From Brachionus koreanus (lineage: Eukaryota > Rotifera > Eurotatoria > Ploima > Brachionidae): a stretch of 17,892 nucleotides of DNA. The notes under the pieces are model-generated. The model saw only the letters and a program-made list of their open reading frames with translations. It had not been told where the DNA came from and made no database searches. Shown piece after piece: positions 1 to 9,880 of this stretch. The number at the start of each line of letters is the position of its first letter. The stretch's first letter is position 1. The DNA lies in the NCBI GenBank assembly GCA_016987375.1, contig PJRA01000473.1, positions 1,484,087-1,501,978 of the forward strand, given 5' to 3'. Both the position numbers and the translations under genes were made by a program.

Positions 1-2845
1 AATAAATGAAGTGTTAATCAGTCGATTACGATAAGGGCACTAGCCTGTTGATTAACCTTGAAATTGAAAAAAAAATTGAATTAATTAAGTCTGAATAACT
101 GAATCATGTTGTCTCTTATTGGACGCTCTTGAAACGTTGACAGGCACAGAACTCGTAGCTCTAATCTCAGCTTATTTTTATTTGATCAGTCTTTTTATTA
201 ATTATATATAAATTAATTAAAGAGTCTGAGAGAATTAAGCTAACAAATGGAACAAACTCTAGAACATATGATGAAGAACAATGTGAACTTTTCAAAAAAC
301 TGTTCTTTTTAGAAATCAATAATATAAGTTTGTCAATGGTTAAAAAATATCTGAGATCATGACCCAACATTCATTAAAATGTAGTTGATTTAAAATTTTT
401 GAAAATTAACTTTTCTAGACTTAAGATAATCTAATTTTAACGTATTTTTTTTAACAAAAATTTTGATTAGATTAGATAAAAGTAGTATATCCAGTAGTTT
501 AATATTATTTATTTCGATCAATTTTATCATTTTTATCCTTTTCTTGAACGAATTGAATTTTGTTCTTCAATTATATCTATTAAAATAATTTAATCAGCAT
601 ACCATGTTTTTTATAATTCAAAAAGGGGCTAGTTTAGAAGAAGTCGAAGTGAACTGGGCCATGTTTTTAAGCTGTATTGAAATATTAATGTTCAAATACG
701 AATTTCCATAAACAAAACACATTTTCATTTAAAAGAAAAAAAATTATAATACTAAATTATTTGCAATTGTCGATTAATAGAAGACTATAGTAGAAAAATG
801 CTTGCTTAAAATTTAAGCTTTAAGCTAGTTTTAAATTTTTAAATAATTTTTAGGCTTTTAGAAACGACAATTTTGATTGATATCGATATTAGAAATATTG
901 ATTAAAAATAGCTATGTCATTTCGATAAATAGAACAATTAAACTTATGAAGATAAATGGAAAGATAAGTTAAAATTTAGCAAATCTTAATCTAAATTTTT
1001 TCTAAAGGTGTGCATAATAATCATATTGATCTCTTTAAAGTTCTTCAGGTCAAATAAGCAAACAATAATTTATAAGCGATTGGTTTAATATATGCTTGAT
1101 GCTTAAGTTCTCACACGAATTTGTTTTATATTCAGATAAAATTGAAAAAAAAAATTTTATATATATATATATTTAAGAAAAAAGAATTTTCAATTTCTGG
1201 GAATGAATAATTTTTTAAGAGTCAAGTCTCCATTTTTAAATCTATTTCGTTTTAAATTTGAATCATTAATTCAAAAAAATTATTTTTATTTAGTTAATTT
1301 AAAATAAATTAAAACAAATTTAACTTTTTCTTAATTTAAAAAAATTATTTTCTTAATTTTATTAATTTTAGGGCTTAAAAATTCATTGTTAATTTCATCC
1401 AATTATTTTAAAGATACAAATCACGTTTTTTGGTATTATTTATTTAAATTCGTTTGAATAAAATTTTAAATTTAAAAAGGTATATTTATAATGAAGCATT
1501 GATTATAAATTTAAAAATTCTTTTCATTTACTCGAATTCTTTTTTTTTCTTTTTGCATAAAACGCACGTTTCATGCTCATTCATAATTTAGTAAAACAGA
1601 TAAAAAAAATTCATGAGTCTAGATTATATTTAATATATTTTTTAGAAAACTAAAGTTTAAGAATGAACGAGTCTGTATCAATATTTTTTCTAATTTAATA
1701 ATTTTACGACTAAAATAAACGACATGTGGTTACTTATCCAAAAATTAATAGTTTCTTATCACTTTTAAATACGTTTTTTTTTATTCTAAATAAGAAAATT
1801 TTAAACGAAATTAAAATTTTTATTTTTAGTGTTAACATTCGATTCATTTGAAAAAAAAAAAACATTTAAGATTTTGTTCAGGACAAAATGTTTTAATTTT
1901 AAAAGAAAAAAAAAAGTTTTAAAAAGAACATTTTACATAAGTTTACTAAAACATTTAATAAAAATATTAAATTTTGAATATATTAAAGTACATATCTAAT
2001 TTAGAATAATAACATTAAATTCAAGAATATTGAAATTTGCTACGTGTTCACTTTTAACTTAATTGAACTTTATTAAATATTTTGTTTTTAAATGAAATAG
2101 TTTTTTAAGAAGAGGAGAAAATTCAGACAAAAAAAAAGTTGATTTCATTCTTCATTTAAAGCTTTAGAGGATTCATTTTAGTAATTAACTTTTTTGTTTA
2201 AAAAATTTCACAATCAATTTAAAATAAGAAAATTTAAGTTAAGAGAATTAGTTTAAATTATTTGATTTTTATTTATCCTATTACTCTCATATAGCATAAA
2301 TTAAGTTTTAAAGTAATAAATTTATTAGAATTGAAACTTAAAATAAAAAAAAAACATTTTATACCATAGTGTTAATTTTTAATTCATTTGATCTCTTTAA
2401 ATTTCAACTCACTCTTTTCAACGTCTATTAATTAGCATCAACATAAGTTATATTCTTTTTTATTTTCTCTAGGACTTTAAATAAAAATCAGTTTTTTTTT
2501 CTGTTTAGCAGATCAAGTATACAAGTTAAAAATCTAGAGAGTGATTTCTAAAGACATAGTAAGTTGTGAGAGGAGTATCTAGGAGAGACAAAATAAGTGT
2601 GTATGTTTAAATTAATATAAAAAAGTCTTAAAAATTTTAAATCGCAATTTACAATATAATTTATTTTATTTGGCCCTAATAATTTTATTTTAAAATTACA
2701 ACAACTTAAAGACTTAAGTTCTATTCATCAATAGATTTTATTTAAACCTAAAAAATTTTGTCAATAGTTAGTTGGAGAATTTTTTTCTAAATTTTTACCA
2801 GTATTTCAAGAAATATTTTTATTTCTAGAATTATTTTACAAGTTT
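1..2845. other. A+T-rich non-coding region upstream of MYC
   Basis: No gene can be supported here. Most of the stretch is low-complexity A/T sequence with poly-A/T runs and a TATATA tract near 1160. Two patches are less A/T-rich: about 1-175, and about 625-665 inside a 35-codon open frame at 604-711 (+). Both give short protein-like translations but no family I recognise, so they may be decayed mobile or gene remnants. An 8-bp inverted repeat (GTTAATCA at 13-20, TGATTAAC at 49-56) sits in the first patch. The right part presumably contains the MYC promoter and 5' UTR. I saw no tRNA-like B box or rRNA. Confidence 0.6.
2559..2828 (+). other. possible 5' UTR intron (or trans-splice acceptor) of MYC
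   Basis: A consensus donor GTAAGT occurs at 2559-2564, and a pyrimidine-rich acceptor TTTATTTCTAG ends at 2828, only 17 nt before the MYC start codon at 2846. This would give a 270-nt intron between a non-coding leader exon and the first coding exon, as is common for animal MYC genes. The acceptor alone could equally be a spliced-leader addition site if the organism trans-splices. Only the splice motifs are visible; no transcript evidence exists. Confidence 0.3.
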
Positions 2846-5008
2846 ATGTCTCCATCACCAATTGAAACTTTAACTCTAACAGCATCGGGTCTTGATGAGT
2901 GTCTTTCGAATAAATATAAAATGAATATTTTATCAAATCAAGAAAGTAGTGTAAATGCATTCAATTTGAATTCAGCAGACCTGTCATTTGGCACAGATTC
3001 GCCAGAATGTTCACAATCTCCATCCAATTATTCTTCACAGTCATCATTGACTTGTTCTCCCAAAAATGTTTCAAATGTGAGCAAAAGTATTGAAATAAAA
3101 AATGCAAGCAATAATTGTATTAAGAATACGTTTGAGAACACAATCCAAACACCAACATCAAATGATATGCTTTTTGAATCATTGAATAATGGATCATTTT
3201 CTCTTTCATTCGATAAAATATCAAACAGTAGTTTTATGGATTATTTCAATCTACCTGAGTCCTATTCTGTGTCACCTTCGATCAACTACAATTTATCTAT
3301 TAATAATGCTAATGAATTAAAAGATAACGAATCTGCAAATTGTTGTTTTTATTCCATATCAAATAATAATGATGTAAAAATGAGGAAAAAAAAAATATCT
3401 TTTTCATCGAATAATTGCCTATTTCCAAATTTTGATGATTTTGATCTAAACTTAGATCAATGTGATACAAAAAATGTGTCGGAAAGCATTAAATTTTGGG
3501 AACAACATGATAGTGATAAATTAAAAGCAGAAAAACTTTTAGAATTAAGTGATTTAAGTGTCGAAGATACCGATGAAATAAATCAAATTGATAATCATGA
3601 TACACTTATAGCCATTAGAGAAATGGCTATTTTAGAGAGACGTTCTCAGCAACGAAAGCATAAGAATTCCACTTCTTCAGTTTCGTCTGCATCTATGTCA
3701 TCTAGGATCAAGAAATTTGCCATTGATCTTCAAAACACCACTAGCAATGTAACTTTAGAAAATCAAAACTTCAAACCAGTGCCAATTTATACAAACAATA
3801 CTAATAGCAGCAATACTCCAAAGAATAGTTTTAAAATTGAATACCTTCTTAATAGCCTTCCTGACCATGATAGTTTATTAGGCAATGATTTGGATATTGA
3901 CAGATTCAATATTGATGTTGACGATACAGATCTAAGTCAAATTTTAGAATTAGAAGGTTGGGAGCAAATGTTAGATGAGGATTGTATATCGCGTTTGACT
4001 ACAGATTTTAGCAACCAAAATTTTTTGACGAGAAGATCGAATAATGAGACAAATAGAAATTCTAATAATTCAGAGAAACCTGATGATCAAAGTAATTTTG
4101 AAACAAGAAATCAAACAGTCAATGAAACCAAACTAGATACATCAGAAACAAATGAAGTTCTTAAAAGTTTAAAAACAAGCTCAAATAGCTCAATTGATTG
4201 TGACCAAGTTGACTCTAATTCAAATCTTAAAATGATATCACCAAATTCAATTCCAGATTACCTAAAAATGCCCACACGACCAGTTTTAAATCGTTCTGCA
4301 TCAATTTCAAGGATACAAAATATGTCTAATACAAGCAAAAAATCACAACCAGTTGTTGTTGTTTTATCTTCTGCATCTTCTAAATTAGCAAATAAATCAT
4401 CATCAACAACAGCAACAGGAGGATGTTTAAATGAGGCAAAATGTTCAAATCAATCGAAACAAAGTAATGTTGAAAATGGAACAAACAAAACCCAAATTTT
4501 GAATCCAATTAAGACTAATAATTCATTAAATCAAACTTTGAAAATTACGAATAATCAAATTAAAAGATTGAATTTATCTGAAAATTTCAATGAATCATCA
4601 ATCAAAAATGAAGAAAAAATATATTTTTCTAAGCAAACTTTAGAGAACGGTGAAACTTTAGATAAAACAAGTTTAAAAAAAACAAACGTAAAAAATGCTT
4701 TAAATACTAGTGCTAGTACTGAATCAAAAATACATTGTGTAAAGGATGCCAAATTGAATGAAGATGGATCAACATCTATGCCATCTTCTCTTATAGATCC
4801 ATCTATCGAAGTGATTGATTGTATTAATCCTGATCAAATTTTTCCTACTCGTATAGCAAATAAAAAAGATGATTTATATTTAAGTGAAATTGATTCAATA
4901 AAAAGTTGGACCAAAAATAATACCTATTTAGAGAATAATCTAAAAACAGAACAATTTGACGAAGAAGATGATGAAGAAATAGATGTTGTTTCAATAAATC
5001 AAAATAAC

Positions 5009-5039
<31 letters not shown>

Positions 5040-5909
5040 ATCTCAATTTAAATAATACTAACATTGACCTAAAAAGCAAAAATAACATCGAATTAAGAGA
5101 CAATAATTTTTTTAAAAGCAAACAAACTACTCTAGATCATCATAACTATTTCAATCAACCATCATCATTAACTAATCAATCCAACAACATTACAGGAAGC
5201 AGAAAGACACAAATGAATTTTCAAAGCAAAACTGGTTCTCAACAAAGAGATCAACCTTCATCACTATTAGCCAAATGTTTAAAATCGACAAATTCTAATA
5301 GTGAGAAAAATTACTAATGCATTTTTTTCTTTTATTTTTATTTTTGCAACTTTTTTAGATGATACATTTACAAAACAAGATTTTTCAAATAAATATGGTA
5401 AAAATTTTACAATATTAGGTGAAAAAAAGCAAATTTTAAACAGTTTAAGTAAAGCAACAACCAGTGTAATTGAATCTAACAACAGTTTTAAAGCATCGGA
5501 TGCTTCAGGCGATCTTAAAAATTCACTTGGAAATAATTCAAATACTCCAATTTCATCTATGTCCAAATCGTTATCTTCTCCAGTATTAAAAAAATCAGCC
5601 AATTTATTATTCAACACAGTAAATCTAGATCAATCAAGAAAAAACTCCATTTTTAGTTCATCTAATAACTATTTAGCAAATACATCCTCAAATATTACAG
5701 AAAATAGTCCATCAACAAAAAGTTTATCTCAAAAGAGCTTGACAAATCCAATTCGAATTTTGACAACTTCAATAAATAACTCAAATTCTGCTATTCGTCA
5801 GATTAATCAAACAACTACTCTTTGTGGTAGACCAAATATTTTGGCGAATAGCTCAATAAATAAAGGAAATTTATCTAATATTATTCACATACCAACTCAA
5901 TCGATTTCA

Positions 5910-5952
<43 letters not shown>

Positions 5953-7096
5953 GTCTGTTTAACAATTCGGTTGGAAATTTAAATAATACTTTTACAAAAA
6001 ATTGTAAAAATTCAAACAAGCCTGAAACAAAAATATTTACCACAACTTTAATTGCTAAGCATCAAAATGTTAATAAAATTACTAATTCTACAAATTTCAA
6101 AAAAATTAGTTCAAATTTTAAAAATTTTTCTGTAAAAAATGAAAACAATAATGATAATGTGCCAAGTTCACTAGTCAAATCTACCGAAGCTAATTTGGAA
6201 ACTAGATTGGTTGATCAAAATAACGATCTTTTGTTTGAAAAATGTGAAATATCAGGTAATTTAGTTTTTAAAAATATTTAAATAAATGTGTTTGAATAAC
6301 AAACCTTATTTTATCAGGCGACTATGATTTTGACATAAATGATACAAAAAACATTGAAGGAGATAGTGTTAATGATAATGAATATAATGAAATAACTGAT
6401 GAAAGTGATGAGGATGATGAAGATGATGACGAAGAGAGTTGTAACATTGTTTCTTCAATGCAAAATAACTCCAATCTATCTCCATTGTCCTTGGCAAGTA
6501 ATGGATACAGCAATGCTTCATCTGGCTGTTCGACACCTATCAAAGCCAGAGTAAATAAAAATAAAAACAATAATAAACTGATTAGTGAACTTTCAGACAA
6601 ACGGTTTGATAAGATTCCATTAAGCGAAAAATTTAGGTATAAAAAAAAAAGAAAAAATAAACAGCTATGTCCTATGACTGGTATATCATCGAACTCAATC
6701 AAAAGAAACAGCCGTTTAAATTTACTTGGATATTCTAGTGAAAATCCAGCTGAAAAAAGAGCTTTTCATATTTTAAGCGAACGACAAAGACGCAACGATT
6801 TAAAAAAACTTTTTGAAACATTAAGAACAAATATACCAAACTTGTGTGATAAACAGAAAGCGTCTAAGCTGACGATTCTCAAAGCAGCTGTCGATCATTT
6901 AATGGAAGTTTCAAATAAAAAAGAAAAGTTAAGCGTTATCTTTGATAAAGAAAAGCAAAAGAATGCCATTCTAATGCAAAATTTAAAAAATCTTCAACAA
7001 TCGTTAAATGTGTCAAGCGGGCATTCTATATCGAATAGTAACTGTTACTCTCATACAAAACCAACTTCAACTATTGCAACTTTATTTGTGCATTGA
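2846..7096 (+). CDS. MYC: MYC-family bHLH-leucine zipper transcription factor (very long form)
   Basis: Three exons, 2846-5300, 5359-6255 and 6318-7096, with introns of 58 nt (GTGAG..TTTTTTAG) and 62 nt (GTAAT..TTATCAG), give 1376 aa. The C-terminal bHLH is at about residues 1263-1316, with basic core HILSERQRRND (H1268, E1272, R1276, the E-box contacts of MYC/MAX) and helix 2 KASKLTILKAAVDHL; a zipper heptad follows to about 1346. A lysine-rich NLS-like patch lies at 1225-1233. MYC identity is supported by a Box IIIa-like motif EVIDCINPDQIFP (655-667) and a Box IIIb/WDR5-binding motif EEDDEEIDVVSI (706-717). Box I (FNLPESYSVSPS, 134-145) and Box II (FWEQHDSDKLKAEKL, 217-231) are at best degenerate. 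A second acidic stretch precedes the bHLH. Known MYCs are mostly about 400-700 aa; the excess is Asn/Ser-rich. It should bind E-boxes with MAX in the nucleus. The start is the first in-frame ATG of the long open frame. Confidence 0.9.
5910..5951 (+). repeat. (AAT)14 microsatellite coding poly-Asn in MYC exon 2
   Basis: Fourteen uninterrupted AAT triplets read as fourteen Asn residues. A shorter run of seven AAT units lies at 5018-5038 in exon 1, just after the Box IIIb motif. Pure triplet runs are prone to length change by slippage, which keeps the reading frame here. Confidence 0.95.
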
Positions 7097-7766
7097 AATT
7101 GTTTTTATGGTTTGATAAAATAATCTAGTGCTAGCGAAAATTTGCTAACACTATTTTAAATGAAATGAGTTTATTACATTGAAGTTTACTTTTAGATTTA
7201 AAGTTATTATAAAATGAATTAATTTAAGATGTTTTAAAATATACTTAAAAATATTTTAGCAAAATGATTAATTTTTTGACTTTTTTAAAAACAATTATCA
7301 AATATGAAATTTAAATTTAATTGAAGAAATTTTTTTTTTTTTGTGTTAAATGAAAATTAATAACACCGTGTATAAGAAAAATATAACTTATATATATTTT
7401 ATTTTTTTGATTTTTATTTATCACAAAATGTGCCTTTTTGGCTCAATGTAAATTTGAAAGAAAAAAATATTTTGAAATTTTAAAAAAAATCAAATTGAGA
7501 AAAGAAAGTTTAAATTTTTATTTATTTGTTTATATAAATAACCTTTTTTTTTTGAATTTATTTTGCCGACAATTCTAAATTTTCATTTGAAAAAAGGTTT
7601 TTGGTTCATGCTAAATTTTTATAAATTTTCAAGAATAAGTTATGTTAAATTTGACCACTGAGATATTTTATCTATATTTGAAATAAAATTTTAAATAAAC
7701 AAAATATTTTTACACTTCATATTTTTATTTAAAATTCAATTTGAAAGAATAATTTTTTTAAAATGT
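7097..7766. other. convergent 3' spacer between MYC and the ankyrin gene
   Basis: No coding sequence. Plus-strand AATAAA signals at 7682-7687 and 7694-7699 could end the MYC mRNA, giving a 3' UTR of about 600 nt. A minus-strand AATAAA (TTTATT at 7724-7729) lies about 38 nt past the ankyrin gene's stop. The two transcripts would therefore end within tens of bases of each other and might overlap. Poly-T and poly-A runs fill most of the rest. Confidence 0.6.
7126..7153 (+). other. stem-loop in the MYC 3' UTR
   Basis: TAGTGCTAGC (7126-7135) pairs with GCTAACACTA (7144-7153) over nine of ten positions around an 8-nt loop GAAAATTT. It begins 29 nt after the MYC stop codon and stands out because it is less A/T-rich than its surroundings. 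It could be an mRNA stability or protein-binding element; the function is inference. Confidence 0.4.
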
Positions 7767-9178
7767 TCACCGATTAGTAAACCTTTTCTCTTTCGGGTAA
7801 TTTATATTTGCAGACTTGACTCTGTAAAAATTTTCAATAAATGATTTAGATGAATTCAGCTTTTCTAGGTTCTTAATGTAATAATAATTATTCATGTTTA
7901 CAAGACTTTTGGTTAGGCTTTTTCTTTCGAATTGATTTAATGGTACAACGTTTTCAGATTTTTTTGTGTAATAAATTGTTTTCGGATCAAAAACCTCATT
8001 TTTTCTATTTAAAATGAAAGGTTTTGCTTTTGGAGAATTATTGCAAATCAAATGTGACTTTTTTCCTAATATTCTTAAGTTTGAATGCGCTTTCTCTTCG
8101 GCTACTTTTAAAGAATCCATTTTGTCATTTCTTGGTCTTTTGAAAATTTCCTTTGTTCTTCTTACTTCGTAGAGATTGTTTCGAGGAATTTCATTCACTT
8201 CCAAATTGCTAAAATCAGAGTAAATTTGTTTTTGTTTGCTATTTTTTCCCAAATCATTTAAATCTAAATCATCACTAGTTTCACTTTTAGGTTTATAAAT
8301 ATCAATATCTTGTGATAAATTGTTTTCGTTAGATACACTCGAACAAGAATCATTTATTTCAAGTTTATTAAAATCATTCTCCAATTCGAGATTAATTCTT
8401 TTTTTCAAAATTGTTTCGTAGATTTTCTGATCACCATGCTTCTTATTCATGCTGTCTAAATACCGATTGATCAGAAAATGTCGTAAATTTTCAGTAGAAC
8501 GATTTGTATGAATATCAATTAAATCAACTATGTCATATAGTTCATTATCATAAGCCATTTGTCTGCAAGAATATGAGAAATAAGATACTGAATTTGTTTT
8601 TTCATTAAATTCCTTACAGAAAAAAAATCAAATTTTCAAAAATTTCAAATATATTTTAAATACCATAAAATTAGCTTCATAATTCAAGTCTATTCCTTTC
8701 AAGATTAAATATTCTGCAATTTTTTCATTTCTATATCTAATAGCATGCATTAGAAGGTTTTCTGAAAACTTTTAAAAATGGATTTGAATAAATTAAAAAA
8801 ATAAAATAGAAAATTACCCATGTTACATTAATGCTAATTGAAGGAAAGCTAAGAAAATCATCCAATGCTTCCAAATCACCATTTTTAACTAAATTGAAAA
8901 GGGTCTAAAAAGCTTAATTTAGTTTATCTTTTCTTAATGATTATATTTTAAATTTAAACCTTTTTTGTATGATTATTTATTTCATTGTGATAAATTTGTC
9001 CATTTTTCAATCGAAATTCATTCATATTTTCAATTCCAAAATCTTTAAATCCACTATTGTTTGCATTTTTCTTTTCTATTCTTTCGATTACTTGATTGAT
9101 TTTTTTCAATTTTAGATCAAATTTGGTGAAATAATTTTTATTTTCAAAATTTATTTCTTGATAATTGCTCGATTTCAT
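7767..9178 (-). CDS. ankyrin-repeat protein of unknown function
   Basis: Four exons on the minus strand, 9178-8960, 8904-8818, 8768-8664 and 8612-7767, separated by 55-, 49- and 51-nt introns, all in phase 0, give 418 aa. An in-frame stop lies just upstream of the ATG at 9178. The N-terminal 73 residues are polar with a possible short coiled segment (KLKKINQVIERIEKKN). Residues about 74-165 read as two to three ankyrin-type helix pairs: LFNLVKNGDLEALDDFL, then NLLMHAIRYRNEKIAEYLI followed by KGIDLNYE, then CRQMAYDNELYDIVDLID. The third exon acceptor was chosen because only AAAAG at 8770-8769 keeps the frame open. The remaining ~250 residues are Lys/Asn/Ser-rich, probably disordered, and match nothing I recognise. 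Ankyrin repeats bind proteins; no catalytic motif is visible, so no specific role can be given. It is convergent with MYC and divergent from the transporter gene. Confidence 0.75.
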
Positions 9179-9880
9179 TTGAACAAAATTTTTCAAATGT
9201 CAGAAAAAGTGAATGTTTCAAAATAACTAAATTTATTATTAAAATTAAATGAAATTTTGAAAAGGGTTTCAATAAATTTATCTCAATAAATTTACGATTA
9301 ATTTTATTTATTTAAGTATTTATCATAATTAATCCTGTTTCATTAGCTTTGACAAAATTAATAATGATTAAATTTTTTTTTTAAATCTTTTTCACAAAAA
9401 AACTCAGTTAAAATTAATTGCATATATCATAAACTTTTTATGAGTGCTTTTTTTTTTAAATATTAATGAATTTTTCTGAAGCTTTGTTTACAAATTGTAT
9501 ATATTTATATTGCTTGAAAATACTTTTGATAATTAACCAAATGAGTAAATACCTAGACAAATTTTGAATCACTTCTAAAATTGAAACAAAATAAAATTTA
9601 AGTTAAACTTATGCTCAAAATTAAAAAAAAATACATAAAAAATTCCAAATTTTAATTCCAAATTTTTTTCTGCTTTGTGGCAAATTTTTTTTTGTTGAAA
9701 CTATTATAATGAATTCCTAAAAATTTTTTTTCAATTAGTTTTGAAATTGAGATAATGGAAAAATTTGTACTTGCCACAAAGGTATATAATAATCTGACTT
9801 CATCTTAGACTGAATATTATCAAAATATTTCATGCTTTATTTTTTTCTTTAAGATTAAATTGGGATATCTAAACCAAAAA
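9179..9880. promoter_or_regulatory. divergent promoter region between the ankyrin gene and the SLC35A gene
   Basis: About 700 nt without a supported ORF, between two divergent start codons. A TATA-like element TATATAAT (9783-9790) sits about 90 nt upstream of the transporter ATG. An acceptor-like TTTCTTTAAG ends at 9852, so a leader intron or spliced-leader site just before the ATG is also possible. An 11-bp inverted repeat occurs upstream of the TATA element (separate entry). The remainder is poly-A/T-rich. Confidence 0.45.
9673..9781. repeat. spaced 11-bp inverted repeat upstream of the SLC35A gene
   Basis: CTTTGTGGCAA at 9673-9683 and its exact reverse complement TTGCCACAAAG at 9771-9781 flank 87 nt of A/T-rich DNA. 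The arms are distinctly less A/T-rich than their surroundings. The second arm abuts the TATA-like element at 9783. It could be a pair of transcription-factor sites or the ends of a tiny inserted element; no direct target-site duplication was seen. Confidence 0.6.

Noticed and set aside
167..370. 67-codon minus-strand open frame
   Set aside because: No family resemblance, hydrophobic low-complexity composition, no splice context; expected by chance.
5301..5358. MYC ending at the stop at 5315-5317, with a separate gene starting near 5301
   Set aside because: A 58-nt GT-AG intron joins both frames exactly, and a second such intron leads to the bHLH exon.
5279..5617. Minus-strand 112-codon frame opposite MYC exon 2
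   Set aside because: Antisense shadow of the MYC coding sequence, spanning the intron at 5301-5358.
6322..6702. Minus-strand 126-codon frame with Ser runs
   Set aside because: Reverse complement of the acidic Asp/Glu-coding part of MYC exon 3; the Ser repeats are an antisense artefact.
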